Assembly (NCBI GenBank): GCA_009840175.1
Contig: VXOI01000141.1
Location: 1 to 62,307 of the forward strand
Direction of reading: 5' to 3'
DNA: 62,307 nucleotides
Source: Chloroflexota bacterium
GTDB lineage: Bacteria > Chloroflexota > Dehalococcoidia > Lucifugimonadales > UBA3495
Of the stretch, positions 36,273 through 44,982 are shown piece after piece; the first letter of the stretch is position 1; each line of letters starts with the position of its first letter. Position numbers and translations under genes: made by a program. Below the pieces are notes generated by a model that worked only from the letters and a program-made list of their open reading frames with translations, was not told where the DNA came from and ran no database searches.

Positions 36273-37057
36273 TCCCGGGGAGGGGACAAGCGGTATCCCT
36301 TGTCACGCACGTTGAGGATCAGTTCCGAAGGACCGAAGCGCACTCCCAGCGCCCGGCCCAGGGATACTTTAATCTCCCGAATACGCACACGCAGGGACGC
36401 TCGCGGGTCTTCCCCTTCTGAGTAGCGCTCCAGTCTTGAAAAGGGAACCAGGCCGCCGGAGCCACGGTGCCACGCTGTTGCCAGTTCCCGGAATATCTCG
36501 AATTTCATCCCCTGAATATCGGTGACCGGGCGTCGCTCTCCGTCCTGCTCCACGTAGACTGTCTGTGAAGCCGCGTCAAGAGAAATGCCTCCGCCCACGG
36601 AAATGACTTCCGGCGCGGCGCCTATCAGCCGCCGCAGCCTCAGCACCACCTCATCGGTGCCGGCCAGCTTGTCTATGAAGTCCACCTGCGCATCCCACTT
36701 CAGCGCGCCCCTGGCCGCAGTCTCCCGGTCCGGGCCTTGGGCGTACTGGGTGAACATCAGGACTGGCAGCTTGGGCCAGCGGTTGACGATTTCGTCCAGG
36801 ATGCCCAGCCCCTTGAAGCGGTCATCGCGATGGTCGCCGAAACGCACGTCCAGCAAGACCGCGTCCGGGCGTTCCTCTTCGATGTCCCACAAGGCCGCCG
36901 CTTCGAATTCCTCGCCCAGCGCGCCGCCTGGAGTGGGCTGCACCACCGCGGTCCGCCAGCCTTCTTCCTCCAGCCGCTGTCGCACCGTGCGGAGAATCGA
37001 AGACTCGGCTTCGTCATCCACGATCAGTATTTTCTGGGCTGTTTGGTTAGACGCCAT
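36269..37057 (-). CDS. Response regulator: receiver plus winged-helix DNA-binding domain
   Basis: ILIVDDEAESS...PDAVLLDVRFG...LPVLMFTQYA...VDFIDKLAG; C-terminal LRVRIREIKVSLGRALGVRFGPSELILNVRDKGYRLSP. Confidence 0.9.
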   Translation of the reverse strand: MASNQTAQKILIVDDEAESSILRTVRQRLEEEGWRTAVVQPTPGGALGEEFEAAALWDIEEERPDAVLLDVRFGDHRDDRFKGLGILDEIVNRWPKLPVLMFTQYAQGPDRETAARGALKWDAQVDFIDKLAGTDEVVLRLRRLIGAAPEVISVGGGISLDAASQTVYVEQDGERRPVTDIQGMKFEIFRELATAWHRGSGGLVPFSRLERYSEGEDPRASLRVRIREIKVSLGRALGVRFGPSELILNVRDKGYRLSPPRE

Positions 37058-37257
37058 CTATCTGACTCCATCCACACCTTGTGCCGGTGCAAAGCAGCCC
37101 GGTTGGCCCAACATTGTCTATTCTATCAAACCCTGCGCGAATTCCACTTAGCTTGACCACAGCGTTTTCCGCAGGTTGACATGGCTACCCGCCCCTTTAC
37201 AATTGCGTCAAAATGGATTCCAGGCGCCCCGCTCTACAACACCGCAGGAGGCAATTG

Positions 37258-38430
37258 ATGATTACCAAATTCGGCAGCCTTTTCGCCGGGCACGTTGACC
37301 TGGACAACATCGGGCTGGATGGCACCCCGGTCAACGACCGCTGGCTCCCGGACAGCCAGCTCGCAGGCGTGTTCGACAAGACAGAAGCCATCGTCCTGAA
37401 AATGGAGGAAATGGGCTATGACACTTTCTGGACGGCGGAACATCACTTCCAGCGCGAAGGCTACGAATGCCTGCCCAACCTCTTGCTGCTCTACGTGCAC
37501 CTGGCCCATCTGACGAAGAACCTCAAGTTCGGCTGCGGCTTCAACATCAACCCCATGTGGCACCCCCTGCGCCTGGCTGAAGACTATGCCACCGCCGACA
37601 TCCTCACTGGCGGCCGGGTCATTTTCGGCGTTGGGCGCGGCTACCACTCGCGGGAGGTTGACACCTTCGGCGTGCCGAGCACCAATTCCGACAACGAAGC
37701 GAACCGCGAGATGTTCGAGGAACAGGTGGAAGTCATAATGAAAGCCTTTCACCAGGAATCATTTTCCCATGAAGGCAAGTTCTACCAGATCCCGCCGGAG
37801 GTCCCGTATCGCGGCTATACGCTGAAGGAAATCACCCTGGTTCCCCGGCCCGTCAACCTTCCAGTCGAGACTTGGCAGCCGGTGGTGAGCGCCAGCAAGC
37901 GGGCCATGGAATTTATGGCGAAGCACAACATGAAGGGCCTCGTGGGCGGCGGCGCGGCGCCCGGCGGCGCCATCGAGGGCGTGATGCGCCAGTGGCAGGA
38001 AACACAGGCTGAACACGGGCGCGACACCGAACTCGGTGAAGGCTTGGCCGTCGGCTTCACTATCCACATCGCCGAAACCGAGGAAAAGGCCGTTAAGGAG
38101 GCCCGCAGTTTCTTTGAAGAAAACATGAAGATGTTCGCTCCCCTTGGCTTCGTCCGCGGCCTGTCCGAGGAGCAGATTCGGGCCGTGGAAGACCCGCGCC
38201 GGGCCCGTTCCGCCGGACTGCCCACCCTGGAGGACGGCATCAAGGCCGGTTCCTGGCTCTGCGGCCCGCCGGAACTGGTGACCGAGAGACTGGAGGCCGT
38301 ACAGGACGCCTACCCGGGACTTAATCAAATCAACGTCGGTTCGGTTATCGGAACGCCCCAGAGCGTGATTCTCGAACAGTTGGAAGCCTTCGGCAAGGAC
38401 GTGATGCCCAAGTTCAAGGCGCAGGGATAG
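37258..38430 (+). CDS. LLM class flavin-dependent oxidoreductase (luciferase-like)
   Basis: AIVLKMEEMGYDTFWTAEHHFQREGYECLPNLLLLYVHLAHLTKNLKFGCGFNINPMWHPLRLAEDYATADILTGGRVIFGVGRGYHSREVDTFG; RBS aggagg upstream of ATG 37258. Confidence 0.95.
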   Translation: MITKFGSLFAGHVDLDNIGLDGTPVNDRWLPDSQLAGVFDKTEAIVLKMEEMGYDTFWTAEHHFQREGYECLPNLLLLYVHLAHLTKNLKFGCGFNINPMWHPLRLAEDYATADILTGGRVIFGVGRGYHSREVDTFGVPSTNSDNEANREMFEEQVEVIMKAFHQESFSHEGKFYQIPPEVPYRGYTLKEITLVPRPVNLPVETWQPVVSASKRAMEFMAKHNMKGLVGGGAAPGGAIEGVMRQWQETQAEHGRDTELGEGLAVGFTIHIAETEEKAVKEARSFFEENMKMFAPLGFVRGLSEEQIRAVEDPRRARSAGLPTLEDGIKAGSWLCGPPELVTERLEAVQDAYPGLNQINVGSVIGTPQSVILEQLEAFGKDVMPKFKAQG

Positions 38431-38540
38431 TCTGAACTGTGATTCGTCTGATTTTATGATGGGCATGATTAGGGCAGCCAATAATCACGGCCATCAGACA
38501 AATCAAAAAAAATCACAGTTCAGAAATCACAGTTCAGACA
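38431..38540. repeat. Dispersed palindromic repeat family A, copy 2, with duplicated right terminus
   Basis: TCTGAACTGTGATTCGTCTGATT ... AATCACAGTTCAGAAATCACAGTTCAGACA; starts directly after the LLM stop codon. Confidence 0.88.
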
Positions 38541-38551
38541 AAGGGGGAACC

Positions 38552-39856
38552 ATGCCCGAGGAATATACCGAGGCCGAGTTACTGGAAATGGCGCGGAAGT
38601 ACAGCTTCCGCAGCCGCATAGACAAGAACGTGGTCACCGGCCCCATCATGGTTTGGGGCCGTGGTTCGGTGGTGCGCGACGTTAACGGCAAGGAGTATCT
38701 CGATTTCAACTCCGGCCAGATGTGCGCCGCGCTAGGCCACAACCACCCGCGCATCGTACAGGCCCTGCACGAAAGCGGCGAGACGCTCATTCACAGCCAC
38801 ATGAGTATGTTCAACGACCGGGAAATCATCCTGGCGGTGCGGTTGGCGGAAATATCCCCCGAAGGTATGAACCGCTCGATGTTCCTCACCTCCGGCAGCG
38901 ATTCCAACGAAGCGGCAATGGCCATCGCCAAGCGTTATACCGGAGGCTACGAGTTCGCCAGCCCGGCGGTCAGCTTCCACGGCATGAACGACTCCACCCG
39001 CGCCGTTACCTTTTCCGGCTGGCATGAAGGCTATGGCCCCTACGCGCCCGGCCACTACCCCATCATCGCGCCCTACCGCTATCGCTGCCGCTTCTGCCAG
39101 GACCGTCCGGCCTGCGACTATTCCTGCCTTGACACCAGCTTCGAGCTGCTGGACGCCCAGGCCGATGGCCCGCTGGCCGGGGTCATCACCGAGCCGCTGT
39201 TCAGCGCCGGCGGCGTCATAGACCTGCCCTACGGCTGGCTGGCTGAACTGAAACGCCGTTGCGAGGCCCGAGGCGCGCTGCTCATCGTGGATGAAGCCCA
39301 GACCGGCCTGGCCAAGCTGGGCACGATGTGGGCCTTCGAGCAGGAAGGTGTCGTGCCCGACATCTTCACCATATCCAAGCACTTCGGCGGCGGGGTAGCC
39401 ATCAGCGCGGCCATAACCACCGACGCCATTGAGGAGAAGGCATCGGAAACGGGTATGGTGGTGGGCCACTCCCACTCCAACGACCCCATGCCCTGCCACG
39501 CCGCCATCGCCAGCATAGACATAATCCTGGAGGAATTGCTGACCGACGTGGCCCAGCGCATCGGAGCCTACTGGCGGGAACACCTGGAACGGCTGGCGTC
39601 GCGCCACGAAATCATCGGCGATATACGGGGGCGCGGGCTGCTTCAAGGCATCGAGCTGGTCACCGACCGCGCCACCCGCGAACCAGCCTACGCGCAGGGC
39701 CGCGAGATAGGCCGCCGTTGCCTGGAAAACGGGCTTATTATGAGCGTCCGGCGCAGCGGTTCCGTATTCCGCTTCGTGCCACCCTTCACCACCACCGAGG
39801 CGCAAATGGACGAAGCTGCGGAGATACTGGACGACGCTATCGTGCAGTCTGTATGA
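38552..39856 (+). CDS. Class III PLP-dependent aminotransferase (dialkylglycine decarboxylase-like)
   Basis: GKEYLDFNSGQMCAALGHNHPRIVQAL...SGSDSNEAAMAIAKRYTGGYEFASPAVSFHGMNDSTRAVT...LLIVDEAQTGLAKLGTMWAFEQEGVVPDIFTISKHFGGG; start at ATG 38552. Confidence 0.93.
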   Translation: MPEEYTEAELLEMARKYSFRSRIDKNVVTGPIMVWGRGSVVRDVNGKEYLDFNSGQMCAALGHNHPRIVQALHESGETLIHSHMSMFNDREIILAVRLAEISPEGMNRSMFLTSGSDSNEAAMAIAKRYTGGYEFASPAVSFHGMNDSTRAVTFSGWHEGYGPYAPGHYPIIAPYRYRCRFCQDRPACDYSCLDTSFELLDAQADGPLAGVITEPLFSAGGVIDLPYGWLAELKRRCEARGALLIVDEAQTGLAKLGTMWAFEQEGVVPDIFTISKHFGGGVAISAAITTDAIEEKASETGMVVGHSHSNDPMPCHAAIASIDIILEELLTDVAQRIGAYWREHLERLASRHEIIGDIRGRGLLQGIELVTDRATREPAYAQGREIGRRCLENGLIMSVRRSGSVFRFVPPFTTTEAQMDEAAEILDDAIVQSV

Positions 39857-39949
39857 GGCCCACAAGTCTGCTTCGCTATGCTTTGCGGGTAAGCTCTGAG
39901 CGTCTCGGAGAGAGCAAGGGAAGATGCTTCTCAAGGTTTGCTTGGGCAG

Positions 39950-41185
39950 CTACCGTTCAGGCGAATCGGGCCACAATGTATCCCAAGCCATTTCGAACTC
40001 AGATTCGGCAGGTGGGAGCCGGCCAGTCAGCAAGTCCAGGTGTTGCGGGGTAGGTAAAGGCGTAGGCATCCGCTCCGTTAAATCTGTCGCTTTACCGGAG
40101 GCGTGGAACCCCCGTAGTTCCGGCTTGCCTGCGTTCTTTCCCTGCGCTAAAACCTTGAAGTCGCCCAACCCCCCCGGTTTCGCCAGTTCCCGCATCCCGA
40201 CGCGGCTGGTCTGCGCCTGTCGAGGCGAGCCGGCCGGCAGGCGTTGCTCCAGGCGCCCCAACCCCAGATTACGCAGAAACGCCGCCTGGGTGGTATAGCC
40301 AAGGAAGTCCAGCCCGGCTTGAGATCCGGCCCTTGCCAGCGTGGTGAAGTCCACCTGGGCCGACATATCCTGCTGCCCAATGCGCTCGAGGGGCCGGTCC
40401 GTTTGCAGGTGGGCGGCGAAGGTGGTCAAGGTTCCCCTGAACCGCTCTGCTGCCGAGTACAAGTCCTCGGCAGGCCGCCCGTAATCTATGGTCAGCACGA
40501 ACCCGCGCTCCAGGGATTGGGATGTCGCCTTAATCCAGTCGTCCAGGGCTAGGTTGACCTCAGCGGTCTGCCCTTCGCTCAGCTCAATGTCCAGGCTATC
40601 CAGCCGCTGGGCCAGCAGTGGGGTTGACGGCTTTCCGGTGTTCAGGGCGAGCTCATCGCCGTCCAGCGTCACATACACCTCCCGCAGCCGGCCTTGCTCC
40701 ACCGTTACCTGATGCACAGGTATGGCGTCCAGCAGTTCGTTGGACAGCACGCAGCCCGTAACCCCTCGCAGCGGCAGCCCGGACGCAGCCAGGCGGCTGA
40801 CGCCCGGCAGCCTGCGTTCGTGACCGCTGTTGCCTCGCCGGTCTAGGCACACGTAGCGCAGGCTGTGGGCGAACCCGCCGGGGAGCCCGGCGGCGGCCCT
40901 CACGATGTCGCGGCAGAGCAGCCCGTTGCCCGCCCCCGCCTCGGCGATGGTGAACGGCTCAGGTCGCCCCAGCAACTCCCACATCTGGAACAACTGCACG
41001 GCCAGCAACGTCCCGAACGCTGGGTGCACCGACGGACTGGTATAGAAGTCACCCGCTGCCCCAACTCGTTCTCCGGATGTGTAGTAGCCGCCGTCAGGGT
41101 GGTAGAGAGCCACGTCCATGAACTCGGCGAAGGTGATAGGGCCGCGCTCGGCGATGCGGCGGCGTATTTCGGCTTCGGCTGTCAT
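39950..41185 (-). CDS. SAM-dependent methyltransferase, MidA/NDUFAF7 family (DUF185)
   Basis: ITFAEFMDVALYHPDGGYYTSGERVGAAGDFYTSPSVHPAFGTLLAVQLFQMWELLGRPEPFTIAEAGAGNGLLCRDIV...VLSNELLDAIPVHQV...VLTIDYGRPAEDLYS. Confidence 0.93.
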   Translation of the reverse strand: MTAEAEIRRRIAERGPITFAEFMDVALYHPDGGYYTSGERVGAAGDFYTSPSVHPAFGTLLAVQLFQMWELLGRPEPFTIAEAGAGNGLLCRDIVRAAAGLPGGFAHSLRYVCLDRRGNSGHERRLPGVSRLAASGLPLRGVTGCVLSNELLDAIPVHQVTVEQGRLREVYVTLDGDELALNTGKPSTPLLAQRLDSLDIELSEGQTAEVNLALDDWIKATSQSLERGFVLTIDYGRPAEDLYSAAERFRGTLTTFAAHLQTDRPLERIGQQDMSAQVDFTTLARAGSQAGLDFLGYTTQAAFLRNLGLGRLEQRLPAGSPRQAQTSRVGMRELAKPGGLGDFKVLAQGKNAGKPELRGFHASGKATDLTERMPTPLPTPQHLDLLTGRLPPAESEFEMAWDTLWPDSPER

Positions 41186-41263
41186 GTAGATGAAGTGACT
41201 CTACACACATTATGTCCCGTTCGCCAGAACCCGACCCACAAAAGCATGGCCAACCCGAGGCAA

Positions 41264-41290
41264 TGAAAAAGGGGCCTGTCATGGCCCCTT
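41264..41290 (-). terminator. Rho-independent terminator for citrate synthase
   Basis: Minus strand AAGGGGCCATGACAGGCCCCTTTTTC. Confidence 0.8.
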
Positions 41291-41320
41291 GTCGTGTGCT
41301 CTGTTGATTGAGCCGTCACG

Positions 41321-42454
41321 CTATGCCCTCTGTTCTATCGGCACGTATTCCAGGTCCATCTCGCCGGTGTACTCCAGCAGCGGGCGGATTAGGATGTTGT
41401 CCTGGTACTGTTCCACGCACTGGAGCGTCCAACCGGGTATGCGGCCCAGGGCGAATATAGAAATGAACAGGTCGTCGGGTATGTCCAGCAGGTAGTAGAT
41501 TGCCCCGGCGAAGAAGTCCACGTTGACGCAGATGCCCCGGTCGCGGTACGGCATCATCGTGTTCTGTTCGAGGTGGGAGAGAATCTGGAACCAGCGCGGC
41601 TCGCCCTTCTTCTCGCCCAGGACACGCGCACGCTCCCGCAGGTGCCTGGCGCGAGGGTCCTCGGCGCGATAGACGCGGTGGCCGAAACCCATGATACGTC
41701 CCCCCGACTCCAGGTGATTGCGGGCGTACTCCTCGGCGTTCTCCGGATTGCCGATCTCCAGCGACATCTTCATCACTTCTTCCGCAGCCCCGCCGTGGGC
41801 CGGGCCTTTCAGCGTGCCCACTCCGGTGACCACCGCCGAGTGCAGGTCGGAAATGGTGGAGGCGGTGACCCGGGCTGCGAAGGCTGAGGCGTTGGCGCCG
41901 TGCTCTGCGTGAAGGATGAAGTCCACGTCCAGCAGGCCGGTGGTCTCTTCGTCGGGAACCTCACCGAACATCATGTAGAGGAAGTTGCCGGCGTGGTTGA
42001 GTTCAGGATTGGGAGCGATGGGTTCCAGGCCCTGCCGCAGACGGTGATGCGCCGCGACGATGGTCGGCCCCTGGGCGGTGAGGCGGATGCCCTTGCGGAT
42101 AGTGGCCTCGGTGGAGTTATCGGCCACCTCTTCCACGTCGTAACCGGCCAGCGCCGAAATGCCTGTGCGCAGGGCATCCATGGGATGGGCGTCCTTCATC
42201 ACTTCCAGTACCGTGATGATGCCGTCGGGGATGCGGCGGCTGGCCCGCAACTCCGTGTCGAAGTCGGCCAACTGCTGTTGCGTGGGCAGGCTGCCGTAGA
42301 GTAGCAGGTAGATGACTTCCTCGAAGGTGGACTTTTCGGCCAGGTCGTGGATGTTGTAGCCGCGGTATAGCAGCTTGCCTACCTGACCGTCGATGAAGCT
42401 GGCCTCAGTGGTGTCCAGGTAGACATCCTTGAGTCCCTTCACGATTTCTGGCAT
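41321..42454 (-). CDS. Citrate synthase
   Basis: LLYRGYNIHDLAEKSTFEEVIYLLLYGSLPT...LILHAEHGANASAFAARVTASTISDLHSAVVTGVGTLKGPAHGGAAEEVMKM...IMGFGHRVYRAEDPRARHLRE. Confidence 0.97.
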   Translation of the reverse strand: MPEIVKGLKDVYLDTTEASFIDGQVGKLLYRGYNIHDLAEKSTFEEVIYLLLYGSLPTQQQLADFDTELRASRRIPDGIITVLEVMKDAHPMDALRTGISALAGYDVEEVADNSTEATIRKGIRLTAQGPTIVAAHHRLRQGLEPIAPNPELNHAGNFLYMMFGEVPDEETTGLLDVDFILHAEHGANASAFAARVTASTISDLHSAVVTGVGTLKGPAHGGAAEEVMKMSLEIGNPENAEEYARNHLESGGRIMGFGHRVYRAEDPRARHLRERARVLGEKKGEPRWFQILSHLEQNTMMPYRDRGICVNVDFFAGAIYYLLDIPDDLFISIFALGRIPGWTLQCVEQYQDNILIRPLLEYTGEMDLEYVPIEQRA

Positions 42455-42787
42455 GGCCTATTCTCCTTGCGGGCTTGCACTGGCCCTTCGACAGACTCAG
42501 GGTGTTCATCGACCGCTGACTGAACATATCCGACGCTGGCGACCGAGGCGAAGGTGCCACTGGTAAGCAACACGAAACCGCCCATAAGGCAAGCTCAGTG
42601 CAAGCTGAGGACGGCTACGAAATTGCCCGGATTCTAGCTTGGAATTCATTGAATGTCAACTTGAGTGTCGCTCCGCGGCCGCTCCGATGCTCCTTTAAAG
42701 TACACCGGCGCGCCGTGGCTTTAGGTTTCCGCCAGCTTTCGCGGAAAGCCACAAGAGGCTACAATATGGAAGGTTGCCACCGCCCGC

Positions 42788-42877
42788 GGAGGGATGGCCG
42801 AGTGGACGATGGCGGCGGTCTTGAAAACCGTTATGCAGGCGACTGTATCGTGGGTTCGAATCCCACTCCCTCCGCCA
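42788..42877 (+). tRNA. tRNA-Ser (anticodon UGA), CCA encoded
   Basis: Acceptor GGAGGGA / TCCCTCC-G-CCA; D-arm TGGCCGAGTGG; anticodon stem-loop GCGGTCTTGAAAACCGT; long variable arm; TPsiC GGGTTCGAATCCC. Confidence 0.95.
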
Positions 42878-43016
42878 CTTTACCTGCTCTCGTTCATGAT
42901 TTTATTTTCTCTCAGCGGCCAGGTTTATGGTGCAGTCTCTTGAGGTTCAGACAACACCGAGAGCGATGACGGATTAAAATGCTACCCGGAATTTCAAAAA
43001 AGCAGGAGAGGGCCAT

Positions 43017-43355
43017 ATGGCATCTATAAGGTTGTATTCCGGCGAAGACGGCGAATCTCACATTGAAGTGATAGATCCGTCCTCCCACCCGGACTGGACC
43101 GAGTTGCACAACGCCAAGGGAATCGTGTTCCGGGCTTTGCCCCCGGGCTTCTTCAGCGACTGGCATGTCGCCCCCCGCCGCCAGTACATCATCACCCTCT
43201 CGGGCGAGGCGGAAATCGGCCTGGGCGACGGCACGGTTCACCGGCTTGGCCCCGGCGACGTCAACCTTGCCGAAGACCTGACCGGACGCGGGCACACCAC
43301 CCGCGTTGTCGGCGATGCCCCCAGGGTAGTCGCCACCGTCCACCTCGACGACTAA
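43017..43355 (+). CDS. Cupin domain protein
   Basis: FSDWHVAPRRQYIITLSGEAEIGLGDGTVHRLGPGDVNLAEDLTGRGHTTRVV. Confidence 0.85.
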   Translation: MASIRLYSGEDGESHIEVIDPSSHPDWTELHNAKGIVFRALPPGFFSDWHVAPRRQYIITLSGEAEIGLGDGTVHRLGPGDVNLAEDLTGRGHTTRVVGDAPRVVATVHLDD

Positions 43356-43448
43356 CCACAGAGGCCGACGATAGGTTGTTTTAGACACCAGGTCCCCTCG
43401 ACCGCAATCGAGAGGACTCGGTGTTGCATAGTCTGTACTTGGCGAAAG

Positions 43449-44861
43449 TTACGCCGTCCGCTCCGGCCATACCGGGTCGTGGTAGCCCAGCGGCACCGTG
43501 GGCCTCGCCCAGTGCGGCGGCGTCTCGGAAAGCTCCACCACCGGCGCAAGATGGCGGAGCCGACCCGCTGGAACGTCGGTCGCCGTGGACCAGCGCTTAA
43601 CTTCGTCAGATGTGAATTCCTCCGGCACGTCCCGCAGTTCTGCTTCCGGCACCTGCCCCCGGTCCACCAGCCAGCGCCCCGTCTGCGCCAGCGATGCCCG
43701 CACCAGCCAGCTCCCCCCTTCCGTGGCCCGTCTGACTAGGGCAACCATCACGCCGAAGGCCATAAGGTAGCCGGTCAGGTAGTCTATGGCCGAGACTGGA
43801 TAGAACTGCGGTCCCGGCTCCGCGCCGGGAAACAGCTCGCCCTGCCTGTGGGTAATGCCGCTCACCGTCTGCACCACCGTGTCGAAACCTCGGCGATGGG
43901 CCCATGGCCCCACCCGGCCAAAGGCGGACAGTGAGACGTACACGATACCTGGCCGCAGCTTGGCCAGGTCTTTCGGCGACAAGCCTCGTCGCGCCAGCGT
44001 CCCCGGACGGTAGCCCTGCGAGAACACGTCGGCTTGAGACACCAGCTCACGAAGCGTTTCCACTTCATCGTTCTTGCGCAGGTCAATGTGGGCTGACAGT
44101 TTCCCGTGCCCCGTGTCCAGTTCCTGCGATGGACTGAAGGGCAGGTGTGGCCCGCTGATTTTCATCACATCGGCCCCGTGTTCTGCCAGCGTGCGGGCGC
44201 AGGACGGCCCGGCCAGCACCCGCGTCAGGTCCAGCACCCGTATCCCTGACAGCGGCCTGTCGCCATCAGGCAAGGCTTCCGGCGGACAGTCGCCGATCTT
44301 CTCTATTTCCAGCAGAGGCAGGGAAGCGACTGCTGCCGACTGTGGGTGCTGCGCCCACTCCGCCATCGAGCGCACCATCCCGCCAGCGCCCTTCGCGGCG
44401 ATGATGGCCTCCTCCAGTTCCAGCGCGTCCCACTTCGCCACTGCCCGGCGCACCGCCTCCCGGTCTTCCTCCACGCCCAGCACGCCGAGGGCCGCGTCGC
44501 GGTGGTTGGGGAAGTTGCAATGTAGATAGCTCCAGCGTCCGTTTTTGGCTGGGTACACCCCCATCACCGGAGTCCGCTCGGCGGCGACGGGAGTCCCGTC
44601 CATCTCCAGGTACTTGCCGCTGCGTAGCGAGGCCGTCGCCCGGCGGGCATCAACATTCACCTCCTGCCCCCGTCCCGTCCTCAGCTCCCACAAGTCCGAT
44701 ACGGCCAGGCCCACTGCGGCCAGGCTGGCAGCCGCAGTCTCGCCGATGCGAAAAGGTGTCGGCAGAATCGGGTCTGCGCCGCCGGTGAACTCCGGTTCGG
44801 CAGCCCGGCCTGTATCCCAGCCCACGTTGGAAAGAATCGTCGCTAAAGTCTTGTCACTCAC
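43449..44861 (-). CDS. CaiB/BaiF-type CoA-transferase with atypical (partial-duplicate) arrangement
   Basis: RPLSGIRVLDLTRVLAGPSCARTLAEHGADVMKISGP...YVSLSAFGRVGPWAHRRGFDTVVQTVSGI; preceded by a segment resembling the CaiB middle/C-terminal half; GTG start at 44861 proposed because the ORF N-terminus (FHPHPNPPPQGGGN) is a family-E repeat. Confidence 0.85.
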   Translation of the reverse strand: MSDKTLATILSNVGWDTGRAAEPEFTGGADPILPTPFRIGETAAASLAAVGLAVSDLWELRTGRGQEVNVDARRATASLRSGKYLEMDGTPVAAERTPVMGVYPAKNGRWSYLHCNFPNHRDAALGVLGVEEDREAVRRAVAKWDALELEEAIIAAKGAGGMVRSMAEWAQHPQSAAVASLPLLEIEKIGDCPPEALPDGDRPLSGIRVLDLTRVLAGPSCARTLAEHGADVMKISGPHLPFSPSQELDTGHGKLSAHIDLRKNDEVETLRELVSQADVFSQGYRPGTLARRGLSPKDLAKLRPGIVYVSLSAFGRVGPWAHRRGFDTVVQTVSGITHRQGELFPGAEPGPQFYPVSAIDYLTGYLMAFGVMVALVRRATEGGSWLVRASLAQTGRWLVDRGQVPEAELRDVPEEFTSDEVKRWSTATDVPAGRLRHLAPVVELSETPPHWARPTVPLGYHDPVWPERTA

Positions 44862-44896
44862 GCCGGAAGCTACTCCTGTCAGTCCCCTTGTCTTGT

Positions 44897-44938
44897 TCCC
44901 TCCCCCTTGAGGGGGAGGGTTAGGGTGGGGGTGAAATT
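44897..44938. repeat. Dispersed repeat family E
   Basis: ttccctcccccttgagggggagggttagggtgggggtgaaa. Confidence 0.8.
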
Positions 44939-44982
44939 CTCGCAACAGAAACGGTCTTCGGAATAGATTACTGCCCAACACC

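Noticed and set aside
38732-39934. 400-aa minus-strand ORF
   Set aside because: Antisense shadow of the class III aminotransferase.
42788-42877. tRNA-Ser as an integration site for a genomic island
   Set aside because: No integrase and no duplicated tRNA 3' end (attR-like) seen in the window.
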